Shown one piece after another: positions 29,962-37,765 of a stretch of 40,905 nucleotides of DNA. The position numbers were made by a program, and so were the translations under genes. The notes under the pieces are model-generated. The model ran no database searches, was not told the origin of the DNA, and saw nothing but the letters and a program-made list of their open reading frames with translations. The first letter of the stretch is position 1; every line of letters begins with the position of its first letter. The DNA is from a virus, in the IMG/VR virus record IMGVR_UViG_3300037069_000499, positions 1-40,905 of that record. The stretch is one strand, 5' to 3'.

Positions 29962-32160
29962 TTAGAATGAAGCTAATGAACCTGGCTGAGGAGGTTGTGG
30001 CTGGCCTGGGTTAAGAGTGGGTGGTGTGTTGCCTGCTGGCTGTTGAGCGAGTTGCATAACTCCTTGCATACCCTGAGGAGCCTGTACTGGAGGTGCCATA
30101 GGAGCGCCCATCTGAGGCATAGGGGGTTGCATAGGTTGCATTGGTGTACCATTCATCGGGGTTGGCATCATAGGCATCTGTGGTTGAGGAGGAATGGTAG
30201 CTTGAACTGCTTGAGGAAGTGGTACTTGTGTAGGCTGTTCCTCTTCTTGTTTAGTAAGTTCGTCAATCTCTGTGCGTACCTCGAGTGAGCTATATGCCTT
30301 ATCAACAAACTTAATAATCGCGCTGCGTACGCTACTCTTGGCCTTAAAGAACGCGTCTGTAATCATCTTCTTACGGAATTGTTCTATATATGCATTGGTT
30401 ACATCTTCTCGCTGTTCAACCTTCTCACCATCCATAAGACGGGTAAAGTCGTAGATAGCGTCTTTGTCTTCTTCCTCGTTGCCAACTTCACGGGCGAGCT
30501 GTGATGGGTCTGACTTGAACTTAACAAGGTTATCATAGAGTTTCTGAGGCTGATCCATGTGCATAAGACGGAAGTAATCGTACGGTGCGAGGAAGCCAAG
30601 TTCTGCGGCGTTCTGGGCAACAGCTTCTTGACGTACCTTATCAGGAGCGAGTGTACTACCTGGCTGGGCACAAACAGTCATACCTACCTCGACTTTATCT
30701 TTGTGCATCTCGATGTGATCGAAGTTACCATCTCCACCGTTGATAGTCCTCATATGCTTATCTGTGTAGTGAACGAGAATAAGCTGAGTAAGAAGATTAT
30801 AGTAATCGTCCATGCCTGTATCGAGCGCACGGATGATCTTATCTTGCCTCATTGAGGCCTGGTCTTTAATCATCTTGGACTCACTAGCTGTATTGTCGTT
30901 AGCGTTGTCGTCGCCACGCATCTGAGAAGGAGTGGATAGGATACCGTGTAATGCGTCGCGTGAGTTCTTCACGTCCATAACTAGCTCATTAGAGACGGTA
31001 TGAGGCGCAAGTTCCATAACAACATCGCTCAATGACTTACCAGCCGGAACCTTCATAGCAACTGTCTGATTAGGCTTCTGGTCCCATTCTTGCATCTGGT
31101 CAGTAGTCATTGTCTTTTCCTCAATGACGCGTGAACCATTGGCAGAGATAAGATTATCTGAGATTTGCTGACCCTTTATGTTGAGATTATCCTGCATTGG
31201 GATAGCTTGGGCGACTGGGCCTGTAAGGTCAATTGCGTGCTCACCATCGTTCACAAGGTTAAAGAATACGTATGGCTTCATTGGGTTGTCGAGGAAGTTC
31301 TCGCCCTCATTATCATAAAGCCAGTTAGGGTCTTTCTTCTTATCAAGGACGAGCTTGTTTACATACCAAGCAACAGCCTCGCATGGCTTATGGTTATCAT
31401 CATAGTAGGTAAAACATACTTGACGGTAGGCTATCTCACGAGTAACGTCTGGGTGTTCCTTCTTCTTGGTAGAGAATAGCTGTAAAATCTCCTTCTCTTT
31501 GTCAGGGAACTTGGAGATCACACCCTCTATGCTATCCTTCTTAATCTCAGCGATAAACTGTGGGTTTTCTCCCCACTGTACGTATTTGTCCACAATGACA
31601 TGAGAGGGGTTCTTTACCCTAGGGATGATCTCACCGTTCTTTCCATAGTCTGGATCCCACTCTAGGCCAATAATACCCACATGCTGGAGAAGTAAGTTAA
31701 GTGTCGCGAACTCTAGCTTTTTGGCAAGTTTAAACTTCTTGCTATGGGCAAGTTCATACTTCTCGAGGTCGGCGGCAAGCATCTTGCTCTCAATAGACTT
31801 ATTAGCTGGGTATACCTCACACTTAGGGGTATCGGCAGTGACATACGATACCATAGAGTCAACACCCACGAATATCTCATTGTCGTTCCACTCAGTCTCG
31901 TTGTAATAGAGCATATCCCGACGCATTGGACTACCCTTAAACGCCTTGAGGTTCTTGATACGTTGGTCTTTTAGGTTAAATCCGTTTAACTCGTTCCAGT
32001 AGTCGATAGAGTCATTAATGCGTCCATTTAAGTTCTTAACGATATACTCATCAGAGAGATCAAGGTCGAGGGTTGGTAAGCTATCAAGTACGCCATCCAT
32101 CTCTACTAAATCGTCAACGGTACGATCAGATAGAGGTGCAGTATAGATACTAGGATTCAT
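29962..32160 (-). CDS. Portal protein
   Basis: This 732-aa protein has a size typical of short-tailed phage portals. The N-terminal half contains a wing/stem-like pattern (NDSIDYWNELNGFNLKDQRI, AFKGSPMRRDMLYYNETEW, GIIGLEWDPDYG) and a long middle helix region (MRQDKIIRALDTGMDDYYNLL). The C-terminus is a Pro/Gln/Met-rich tail (QPQMPMMPTPMNGTPMQ). It is directly downstream of terminase and forms the dodecameric DNA channel. The Pro/Gln/Met-rich tail, about 90 residues, is unusually long and probably flexible. Confidence 0.85.
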   Translation of the reverse strand: MNPSIYTAPLSDRTVDDLVEMDGVLDSLPTLDLDLSDEYIVKNLNGRINDSIDYWNELNGFNLKDQRIKNLKAFKGSPMRRDMLYYNETEWNDNEIFVGVDSMVSYVTADTPKCEVYPANKSIESKMLAADLEKYELAHSKKFKLAKKLEFATLNLLLQHVGIIGLEWDPDYGKNGEIIPRVKNPSHVIVDKYVQWGENPQFIAEIKKDSIEGVISKFPDKEKEILQLFSTKKKEHPDVTREIAYRQVCFTYYDDNHKPCEAVAWYVNKLVLDKKKDPNWLYDNEGENFLDNPMKPYVFFNLVNDGEHAIDLTGPVAQAIPMQDNLNIKGQQISDNLISANGSRVIEEKTMTTDQMQEWDQKPNQTVAMKVPAGKSLSDVVMELAPHTVSNELVMDVKNSRDALHGILSTPSQMRGDDNANDNTASESKMIKDQASMRQDKIIRALDTGMDDYYNLLTQLILVHYTDKHMRTINGGDGNFDHIEMHKDKVEVGMTVCAQPGSTLAPDKVRQEAVAQNAAELGFLAPYDYFRLMHMDQPQKLYDNLVKFKSDPSQLAREVGNEEEDKDAIYDFTRLMDGEKVEQREDVTNAYIEQFRKKMITDAFFKAKSSVRSAIIKFVDKAYSSLEVRTEIDELTKQEEEQPTQVPLPQAVQATIPPQPQMPMMPTPMNGTPMQPMQPPMPQMGAPMAPPVQAPQGMQGVMQLAQQPAGNTPPTLNPGQPQPPQPGSLASF

Positions 32161-32180
32161 ATAGTTTTATTCTACCCCAG

Positions 32181-32402
32181 TCAAGCCTGAAAGTATATGT
32201 TGTAATCCTTTTTACATCCACGACAGCGGTGTGATACCCAAAACATATTAAGCGGCACTTCCTTTGGGGGATACCCCTCACCCATCCACATAATAAGCAC
32301 ATCACCGTTAAGATCAAATAGATGAGTCCTACATCTCATACAGTAGTAAGGTACACCCTGTGCGACAAGTTGTTTGGATATTATAAAAGATAGTGCACTC
32401 AT
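32181..32402 (-). CDS. Zinc-ribbon (Com-like) protein
   Basis: The 73-aa product has two Cys pairs (YYCMRC and HRCRGC) about 40 residues apart, the layout of a small zinc ribbon like Com-type or packaging-associated proteins. It overlaps terL by 4 nt (ATGA) and is followed by the portal gene. A role in packaging or translation control is possible but not shown by the sequence. Confidence 0.65.
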   Translation of the reverse strand: MSALSFIISKQLVAQGVPYYCMRCRTHLFDLNGDVLIMWMGEGYPPKEVPLNMFWVSHRCRGCKKDYNIYFQA

Positions 32403-33997
32403 CTTCGCCTCCTGTTAGCGTTTTTTAGTATCCTGGCAATGTCTATCTCGCCACCAACCATACGGCCATCTTGATCTATGTAGGCGTTAGTATCCCATTT
32501 TTTCTCTTCCTCTACCGCATAATCCTCTTTGTAGTTGACCGCAAAGAATTCTGTCTGGGTGCGATGGTGTGATGTCCAGTCATGCACTGGCTTGGTGATA
32601 GCTGTTATAGATTGCGAGTTTTCATCACGTTTAGGATAATGTGCATCTTTAAGACATTCTCGCCACCACTGAGTACGTGGGGTGTCATTCATCACAAGTC
32701 GAGGTAGTATCTTACGTGTCGCGTTCCTCCTTGGAACCCATTCATTCTCTCTATCGTTTACCTGTACATCAATGCCATGCTCTTTGAGAATAGTATAGGC
32801 AGATATACCGCTTTCTATGTGTCGGGCATTACCAGAGGGGTCGCCGAAGAATATAGGTTGTTTCCAACCCCGTATACTTTGGATAAACTCAAGCTCTGCA
32901 TCTGTATACACAAAGGTATGCTGTTCGTGACAGTATGGGCATTCGTCACTTGTCACGCACTCCTCCTTGCCAAAGAATGGTAGAAAGAACTCAATCACCT
33001 TGTCGCTTGATTCCCAAGCCTCGATGAGGGAAATCCAGTTAGTGTTCTGGATAGGTTGATACCATCCAATGGCCACAGCATCAAGTCCTAGGTCAATGGA
33101 TAGATATAGCGGTGCCTCTTCATTATATGGAAACCTACCAATACGCACACTGTTTATCTCAGGGTATGGCCGGCCAGTAGATGAATATTCCCAGCTAATA
33201 TCAATCTCGTGCATGATAGCCTCTTCGCTGTTACGGGTCTTCTCATATGCGTACCATGCATCATCCTTGTTAGGGTGGAGTTTCCAGTGCCATGTACGTA
33301 TCTTAACAAGCCCACCAAACCTGAGTGTCTTAGCAAACGATGGCTCATCTGGCGGTGTAGTAACTGCTTGTCTACATCGTGTAGCTGCACCTGCCGCTGT
33401 CCACGAGCTAGATGCATCAGGCCAAAATCCTAACTCATCGAAGAGTATATCTTTGTACCTACCAGCACGTGAGAAGTTAGCATTACTGCTCTCGCCCTCT
33501 ATAACATTCCCATTGGCTGGATTAACAAGCTTCATACTTGTGCGGTGTAGTTTAAGATCAAATCCCTCGGGTAAGATGAGTGGGTCTTTGATGTGCCGTA
33601 TGTAGTACTCGAGCTTACCAAACAGACTCTTGTATGTCTTAGAGTCCACATACTCCTCCTTACGAGAACCAAGTAAGCTCTGATACCCTTCTTCCCTGAG
33701 CCACATCCAGAAGCGTACAGCGAGCGCGAGCCATGATGCACCCATATCCCTGGACTTCTCATCAAATATGTCGTAGCCACCACGTATAGCGTCTATAAGA
33801 CCTCGTACGTAATCCTTTTGGAATGGGTAGAGTATGAAGTCAAGATCATGTGGGTATGCCTCAGGTCGTGGGTCAAAGGTCATAAGATAGTGTTCTATAA
33901 AGAAAATACACGCCTCTGGAGACTCAGAGAGCGCATATCGTCTATCCGACTCATCTAACAGTTCAATCAGATAGCTTCTGTCGTTTGAGTTCTTCAT
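32399..33997 (-). CDS. terL: Terminase large subunit
   Basis: This 532-aa protein has the Walker A-like motif DEKSRDMGASW (about residues 79-89) and Walker B DILFDELGFW. A C-terminal RNase H-like nuclease domain has acidic residues at LSIDLGLDAVAIGW and a later FFGDPSGN. It is the packaging ATPase/nuclease that cuts and pumps DNA into the head. The ATG overlaps the small subunit gene by 35 nt. The CPYCHEQHTF segment suggests a small zinc insertion in the nuclease domain. Confidence 0.93.
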   Translation of the reverse strand: MKNSNDRSYLIELLDESDRRYALSESPEACIFFIEHYLMTFDPRPEAYPHDLDFILYPFQKDYVRGLIDAIRGGYDIFDEKSRDMGASWLALAVRFWMWLREEGYQSLLGSRKEEYVDSKTYKSLFGKLEYYIRHIKDPLILPEGFDLKLHRTSMKLVNPANGNVIEGESSNANFSRAGRYKDILFDELGFWPDASSSWTAAGAATRCRQAVTTPPDEPSFAKTLRFGGLVKIRTWHWKLHPNKDDAWYAYEKTRNSEEAIMHEIDISWEYSSTGRPYPEINSVRIGRFPYNEEAPLYLSIDLGLDAVAIGWYQPIQNTNWISLIEAWESSDKVIEFFLPFFGKEECVTSDECPYCHEQHTFVYTDAELEFIQSIRGWKQPIFFGDPSGNARHIESGISAYTILKEHGIDVQVNDRENEWVPRRNATRKILPRLVMNDTPRTQWWRECLKDAHYPKRDENSQSITAITKPVHDWTSHHRTQTEFFAVNYKEDYAVEEEKKWDTNAYIDQDGRMVGGEIDIARILKNANRRRR

Positions 33998-34367
33998 CTA
34001 TACGTTCACGTAGTTCTTCGTCTGTTAGTTGCTTGGTTGTTGCTATACCGCCGCTGTGCTCTAGTTCAGTCTTCTCAATGTATCCATGCTTGCCACTTAA
34101 TATGAGTTTGGCGATCGTAGCATTATAGCGTCCTAGGAGGGCATTTTGTATCAGTTTTTGGCCTTGTGCGGCCCGTAATTCCTCGACGATGTCGGAAAAT
34201 TCCTTGTTTTCCTTCTCCCATTCATAGATGGTATCCCTACTAATATTCAATTCAATAGCGAGTCCTTCAATGGTCGGAAGCATTGTATCCGTACTTACGT
34301 CCATATCACTTAGGTATTGATGTGCCCTATCTATAAGTTCAGGAGTAAACTTTGTTGGTCTAGCCAT
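33963..34367 (-). CDS. terS: Terminase small subunit
   Basis: From ATG 34367 the protein has 134 aa (MARPTKFTPELIDRAHQYL). It has an N-terminal helix-turn-helix (EGLAIELNISRDTIYEWEK), a central oligomerisation helix (FSDIVEELRAAQGQKLIQNAL), LILSGKHGYIEKTE and a charged end. The first ATG at 34397 would be inside a terminator T-run and adds a poor leader, so I use 34367. It has a leaderless-type promoter. It recognises the packaging site and is encoded just before terL. Confidence 0.88.
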   Translation of the reverse strand: MARPTKFTPELIDRAHQYLSDMDVSTDTMLPTIEGLAIELNISRDTIYEWEKENKEFSDIVEELRAAQGQKLIQNALLGRYNATIAKLILSGKHGYIEKTELEHSGGIATTKQLTDEELRERIDEELKRQKLSD

Positions 34368-34376
34368 AATACCTAT

Positions 34377-34385
34377 ACTATACCA
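34377..34385 (-). promoter_or_regulatory. Extended -10 promoter directly before terS
   Basis: TGG-TATAGT (-10 at 34377-34382) is 9 nt before ATG 34367, so the mRNA would have a leader of about 2 nt. No -35 is evident. An AGGT 6 nt before the ATG could serve as SD for read-through transcripts from the promoter at 34518-34546. Confidence 0.5.
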
Positions 34386-34386
34386 T

Positions 34387-34511
34387 AAAAATACCACCTG
34401 TCGTAGTAGCAGGTGGTAAAGTGTCCAATTAGGGGGAGTACGCTGATCGTGACTGATCTATTCTTCCCTTGTAGTACATTCAGATGAGCCGAAACTTCTT
34501 TCCTTGTGTAC
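34387..34511 (-). ncRNA. Candidate ~120-nt untranslated RNA upstream of terS
   Basis: A consensus promoter at 34518-34546 starts transcription near 34511. An intrinsic terminator with perfect stem CCACCTG/CAGGTGG (34394-34416) and TATTTTT (34387-34393) ends it about 120 nt later, just before the terS promoter. The only ATG near the 5' end lies 4 nt after the -10, ahead of the predicted start, and no SD-linked frame exists. It could be a regulatory leader, a trans-acting RNA or a packaging RNA. Confidence 0.45.
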
Positions 34512-34517
34512 ATTATT

Positions 34518-34546
34518 ACTATATCAAACTATGTCGTATTTGTCAA
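34518..34546 (-). promoter_or_regulatory. Consensus promoter upstream of terS
   Basis: TTGACA (34541-34546), 17-nt spacer, TATAGT (34518-34523). It is one of the best promoters in the window, and yet the first terminator comes about 120 nt downstream, before terS. Confidence 0.8.
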
Positions 34547-34556
34547 TAGGTGTAAC

Positions 34557-34580
34557 AAAAAATCACCCCCGACGAGGTGA
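34557..34580 (-). terminator. Terminator of the accessory operon
   Basis: On the minus strand TCACC/GGTGA arms (34563-34567 and 34576-34580) are followed by six Ts (34557-34562). It is the first clear intrinsic terminator after the accessory operon and is followed at once by the consensus promoter at 34518-34546. Confidence 0.7.
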
Positions 34581-34705
34581 ATTGAAAGAGGTGACTTCTT
34601 GCTTTGAAAGGAGCAGAGATAAGGCAATGATTCCACATTATTGCCACGCATTGCCATTCAGTGGGATGAAACTATGCGTACGGATAATCTCTTCCATATA
34701 GTATA

Positions 34706-34816
34706 TCAGCTTATTAGCTTTTCTAAACTATCGACACCCATCGTCAGCATAAATATCAATATGAGTAACCCAGCTATTCCCCATATGTAGGCGATTTCAT
34801 CGAAATTCTTCTTCAT
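34706..34816 (-). CDS. 36-aa membrane protein
   Basis: ATG 34816 overlaps the preceding stop (TAATG) and has SD GAGGAG. The product has one transmembrane segment (YIWGIAGLLILIFMLTMG) flanked by a short charged N-terminus and a polar end. As the last gene of the operon, it could be a small toxin-like, immunity or membrane-regulatory peptide. There is no recognised family. Confidence 0.6.
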   Translation of the reverse strand: MKKNFDEIAYIWGIAGLLILIFMLTMGVDSLEKLIS

Positions 34817-35166
34817 TACTTCTCCTCTTTCGGTTTATTGGATAGGGCTACTAACTCTTTTTCTAGCCACCTTATTGCGTCTTTTGCCATATTTAATCCT
34901 CCGTAAAGGCTCCTAGTGTTGGAGTTATTGATGTGCCCAGAAACTGCTTTAACATAGGCCCTTTGGTTATTGAGTAGCTTTTGTGTCTGCGCAATCCTTG
35001 CTAGGCGTTCTGCCTCTGCAACATATTCGAGTATGATATAGGCCTCCTCGCCAGTGAAGGTAAATATCTCCCCGTTCTTCAACAAAGTTAAAGCAGCGCT
35101 ATCGCCATCGGGCGAACCTTTGTCAACTCCCCAGGTTATGCGCTCTTCATCCATATTGTTACTCAT
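34816..35166 (-). CDS. Hypothetical accessory protein (116 aa)
   Basis: The 116-aa acidic protein (ITWGVDKGSPDGDSAALTLLK, FTGEEAYIILEYVAEAERLARI) has a helical C-terminal half ending DAIRWLEKELVALSNKPK. No catalytic motif or membrane segment is seen. The start lies in an 8-nt overlap with the upstream gene, so it is coupled within the operon. Confidence 0.6.
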   Translation of the reverse strand: MSNNMDEERITWGVDKGSPDGDSAALTLLKNGEIFTFTGEEAYIILEYVAEAERLARIAQTQKLLNNQRAYVKAVSGHINNSNTRSLYGGLNMAKDAIRWLEKELVALSNKPKEEK

Positions 35167-35476
35167 CTATATCAATCCCGTTTACAGCTAATGTTCGACG
35201 CAGTTCCGTTGGATCCATATCCTCAGTTTTGACCCAACCCTCTTCACCAATAAGCCATTTAACCGTAGCTGTTGCACCAAAACCATCTGGGCCATCTTGT
35301 TCGACTAAAGACTTTAAACCTTCATAGCTGTATGCCCCGCACGAAAACTCGTGGCCTATGCCGGGTATGTATCTATCGACCGCCCTGTAGTAGGGATGGT
35401 GTATTGGTAGGTTTTGGTTTTTTACGATCTTATTAGCCAATGCAACTAGCATATCGGCCAGTTTTATCCTACTCAT
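35159..35476 (-). CDS. Hypothetical accessory protein (105 aa)
   Basis: SD GAGGAG precedes ATG 35476. The 105-aa product has an N-terminal helix (KLADMLVALANKIVKNQN), a GIGHEFSCGAYSYEGLKSLVEQ segment, ATVKWLIGEEGWV and a C-terminal DPTELRRTLAVNGIDI. The middle looks enzyme-like but has no motif I can name. It overlaps its neighbours by 4 and 8 nt. Confidence 0.6.
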   Translation of the reverse strand: MSRIKLADMLVALANKIVKNQNLPIHHPYYRAVDRYIPGIGHEFSCGAYSYEGLKSLVEQDGPDGFGATATVKWLIGEEGWVKTEDMDPTELRRTLAVNGIDIDE

Positions 35477-35610
35477 CTGCTCCTCATTTCGTTTACTATA
35501 GCCACTAATAGCCTGTAAATGTACATATACGTATTGTCGGGGTGAGCATAATTCCTACTGATATGACGATACAGATCGGCAAGTTTTCTGTCGGTTTCTT
35601 CATCTTGCAT
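35473..35610 (-). CDS. 45-aa helical small protein
   Basis: I use ATG 35610 (MQDEETDRKLADLYRHISRN) because AAGGAG lies 7 nt upstream; the longer frame to 35730 is a shadow of the methyltransferase-like gene. It is helical throughout, ending YIYRLLVAIVNEMRSR. The 4-nt overlap with the next gene indicates coupling. The function is unknown. Confidence 0.58.
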   Translation of the reverse strand: MQDEETDRKLADLYRHISRNYAHPDNTYMYIYRLLVAIVNEMRSR

Positions 35611-36229
35611 CTGTTTTCTCCTTAACTTGCCGCATAATGTACAAGCCCATTTCAGGTAATACAGCATTACGCAGTAGCTTACGTTGATTCTTCGTGCCCT
35701 CTGGTAGGTCAATGCCATAACTCGCTGCAAGTGTCTCTTTAGTTTGATCTGTGATAGCGCCAGTATATTTACGGGTAAAAGACTTATCGTAGATCAACAT
35801 ATTGCTCCAGACATAATGGCGATCAATAATGGCCGTGTGTTGTATCAGAGGTTTATAGTAAGGTGTTACATTCTCAACTATCCAATTACCCTTAAAGAAT
35901 TTACTGAGGAAGATAATCTCTTGATAAAGACTCATATCCGGATACTCGTAGATTCCATGTCCTTGCTTAGCTGTCACCATACGACTATGCGTCGGGCAAG
36001 GTGGGCTGCTCCATATGAAGTCGAACTCTTTGTAATGATCGAGTAGATACTGATGTGCATCACCGACGATAATAGTGTCGCCCGGATAGAGCTGTTTATA
36101 AACATCCGCGATGTACTGTTCAGATTCTACAGCTACAATCTCCTCCACCTTCTCTACAAAGCTACTCATAGTCTCTTTATCTGATACGGTTGACCAGTAG
36201 AGGTCTTCTAGGGGTTTATTAGTGGCCAT
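35600..36229 (-). CDS. Short cytosine-5 methyltransferase-like protein lacking motif I
   Basis: In this 209-aa protein, IVAVESEQYIADVY resembles motif II and VGDAHQYL motif III. WSSPPCPTHS (motif IV, Cys78) and WIVENV (motif VI, ENV 119-121) are intact, and NAVLPEMG resembles motif X. The SAM-binding motif I (F-x-G-x-G) is absent from the N-terminus, which starts MATNKPLEDLYWSTVSD. It may be inactive, bind nucleotides differently, or depend on a partner. It lies between the polynucleotide kinase and small genes; TGATG couples it to the kinase. Confidence 0.72.
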   Translation of the reverse strand: MATNKPLEDLYWSTVSDKETMSSFVEKVEEIVAVESEQYIADVYKQLYPGDTIIVGDAHQYLLDHYKEFDFIWSSPPCPTHSRMVTAKQGHGIYEYPDMSLYQEIIFLSKFFKGNWIVENVTPYYKPLIQHTAIIDRHYVWSNMLIYDKSFTRKYTGAITDQTKETLAASYGIDLPEGTKNQRKLLRNAVLPEMGLYIMRQVKEKTDAR

Positions 36230-37080
36230 CAGAAGTTCCCCTCCGCTACCTGTAGCACCTTAAGACCTAATTCATTACGCCACATATCGACTACCTGATT
36301 ACGATCATCGAGTACAAAATCTACGACAAAATTATCGCGGATATACGTATCGAAAAGTTCACGCTTAATAATATTGTCCTTACGATTGTCTCCTTCAGAA
36401 CGCATATAAAGCTCGTGGAAAGGCACACGGTTCTCAGATAACCATTGTACCGTCTCCTGTCGGCAAGTGCTGTCACGGCCACTCAAAAGAATAACTACGT
36501 GGTCATTATAGTGTCTTAGTAGGTCAATAATTGTCTTATCAGGATTATCAGTACCTACTTTATGCCAGTCATATGGTGATCGCTCACCCATGTGAGCTAT
36601 AGTGCCATCAATGTCACACATAATAGCCCTAGGCTTACCATAGGGTGCCTTGTACCTAACTGGTGCCGGTTTTATATAGCGGTTATACATAGTGCGGATT
36701 ACTGCCTCGCCGACGCTATTGTCACGATTAAGATCACGCTCGATACATGTTTCTAGTGGCACATCCAGAAAGCTTTTAGTCTCGAAATTAACACTGAGAT
36801 CTTTAGCGATCTGTTTAAGAGTAGTGACGTGCTTAGGGTCGAGATTGGTATCATCAACAATAACTGTCATACCTTTACTGAGGTAATATTTAATTATGAG
36901 GTCTCGGATAGCAAGTATGTGCTTCTCGTTGTTACCACTCCACTTGCTAGCATCAATCATAGCCCGCATATCATCTTTATTTACACGCTTGATGTTGCCG
37001 CCACTTCCCAATACTTCTTTATTAGCCCATGTCGACTTACCAGAACCAGGAAGACCTAGCGTCATAATTAGTTTAGTCAT
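36229..37080 (-). CDS. pnk: Polynucleotide 5'-kinase/3'-phosphatase (T4 Pnkp-like)
   Basis: ATG 37080 (283 aa) is chosen because AAAGGAG lies 6 nt before it; the upstream ATG at 37128 overlaps the nucleotidyltransferase. The N-terminal kinase has a P-loop GLPGSGKST (residues 9-17). The C-terminal HAD phosphatase has MCDIDGTIAHM, ILLSGRD and VLDDRNQVVDMW. As in T4, kinase is N-terminal and phosphatase C-terminal. It prepares broken RNA ends (5'-P, 3'-OH) for the RNA ligase encoded two genes upstream. Confidence 0.9.
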   Translation of the reverse strand: MTKLIMTLGLPGSGKSTWANKEVLGSGGNIKRVNKDDMRAMIDASKWSGNNEKHILAIRDLIIKYYLSKGMTVIVDDTNLDPKHVTTLKQIAKDLSVNFETKSFLDVPLETCIERDLNRDNSVGEAVIRTMYNRYIKPAPVRYKAPYGKPRAIMCDIDGTIAHMGERSPYDWHKVGTDNPDKTIIDLLRHYNDHVVILLSGRDSTCRQETVQWLSENRVPFHELYMRSEGDNRKDNIIKRELFDTYIRDNFVVDFVLDDRNQVVDMWRNELGLKVLQVAEGNF

Positions 37081-37765
37081 TGCCCACTCCTTTGTATGCC
37101 CGGTAAATAAAATCTTCAATCCACTCAATGTCTGGCTTCATTTTAGGCGCGGTAGACCATGCTTTAGAAACGGAAGTCTGAAGGGTCGAGAACCATTGTG
37201 TCGCTATTGGTGTGTATTCTGCCTTCCAGTCGCTCTTAGCGAGTAACATGAAGTCCTTCATTTCACCGTTGGGGATACTGCAAACAAATTCCCCAGTATC
37301 GAGGAAGGTTAGGCACTGCCACATCACACGCATATAGGCCACAACGAACTTACCGGTACGTCGTTGTCCTAGCTTGCCATCATCCTCAAATAAATACATT
37401 TTGTTTAGCTGGTTTTGTGCATAGCCCTTTGAAGCCATAACAAATTTATCCGTATCCATGAACTTCTTCCAATTGGCTCGCATTTCGTCCACAATTGGTG
37501 AGCTTTCAAATACTTTGTCGGAAAAGAATACCTCCAGGATAGTGGCATTACCATGTACAGCCTGTTTACAGAAGTCCGCTAGTTCATAGCTCGTATTGTC
37601 TTCGTCGCCCTCAATCCACGTAGTATTCTTTAATGTCCTGAATGGGCTTAGTACGTCCTTTAGGTCATGGATATGAATACCGCGATAGTCGTAATCTGAG
37701 GCTGGGGTATTAAGACCGTGTAAACGGCTGCCCACAAGAACCTTTGTTAGTATTACCTCGCTCAT
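37073..37765 (-). CDS. Nucleotidyltransferase of the pol-beta superfamily
   Basis: SD GGAGG precedes ATG 37765. The 230-aa protein has the hallmark GSRLHGLNTPASDYDYRG (Gly12-Ser13, Asp24 and Asp26) of COG3541-type nucleotidyltransferases. A helical domain follows (LADFCKQAVHGNATILEVFF) with a later RTGKFVVAYMRVMWQCL. Sandwiched between RNA ligase and Pnkp genes, it may add or restore nucleotides at RNA ends, but the substrate is not visible in the sequence. It overlaps both neighbours. Confidence 0.82.
   Translation of the reverse strand: MSEVILTKVLVGSRLHGLNTPASDYDYRGIHIHDLKDVLSPFRTLKNTTWIEGDEDNTSYELADFCKQAVHGNATILEVFFSDKVFESSPIVDEMRANWKKFMDTDKFVMASKGYAQNQLNKMYLFEDDGKLGQRRTGKFVVAYMRVMWQCLTFLDTGEFVCSIPNGEMKDFMLLAKSDWKAEYTPIATQWFSTLQTSVSKAWSTAPKMKPDIEWIEDFIYRAYKGVGND

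Larger units (their letters stand above)
34398..34705. other. Intergenic region between terS and the accessory operon
   Basis: Apart from the candidate RNA (34387-34511), its promoter and the terminator at 34557-34580, the stretch 34581-34705 shows no credible gene, hairpin or promoter. The plus-strand frame at 34504-34701 has no SD and no recognisable protein features. Confidence 0.6.

Noticed and set aside
34372-34513. 46-aa frame MYTRKEVSAHLN... on the minus strand
   Set aside because: Its ATG is 4 nt after the -10 box, ahead of the predicted transcription start, and there is no SD.
34504-34701. Plus-strand 65-aa frame upstream of terS
   Set aside because: No SD or promoter, antisense to the candidate RNA and terminator, and random-looking sequence.
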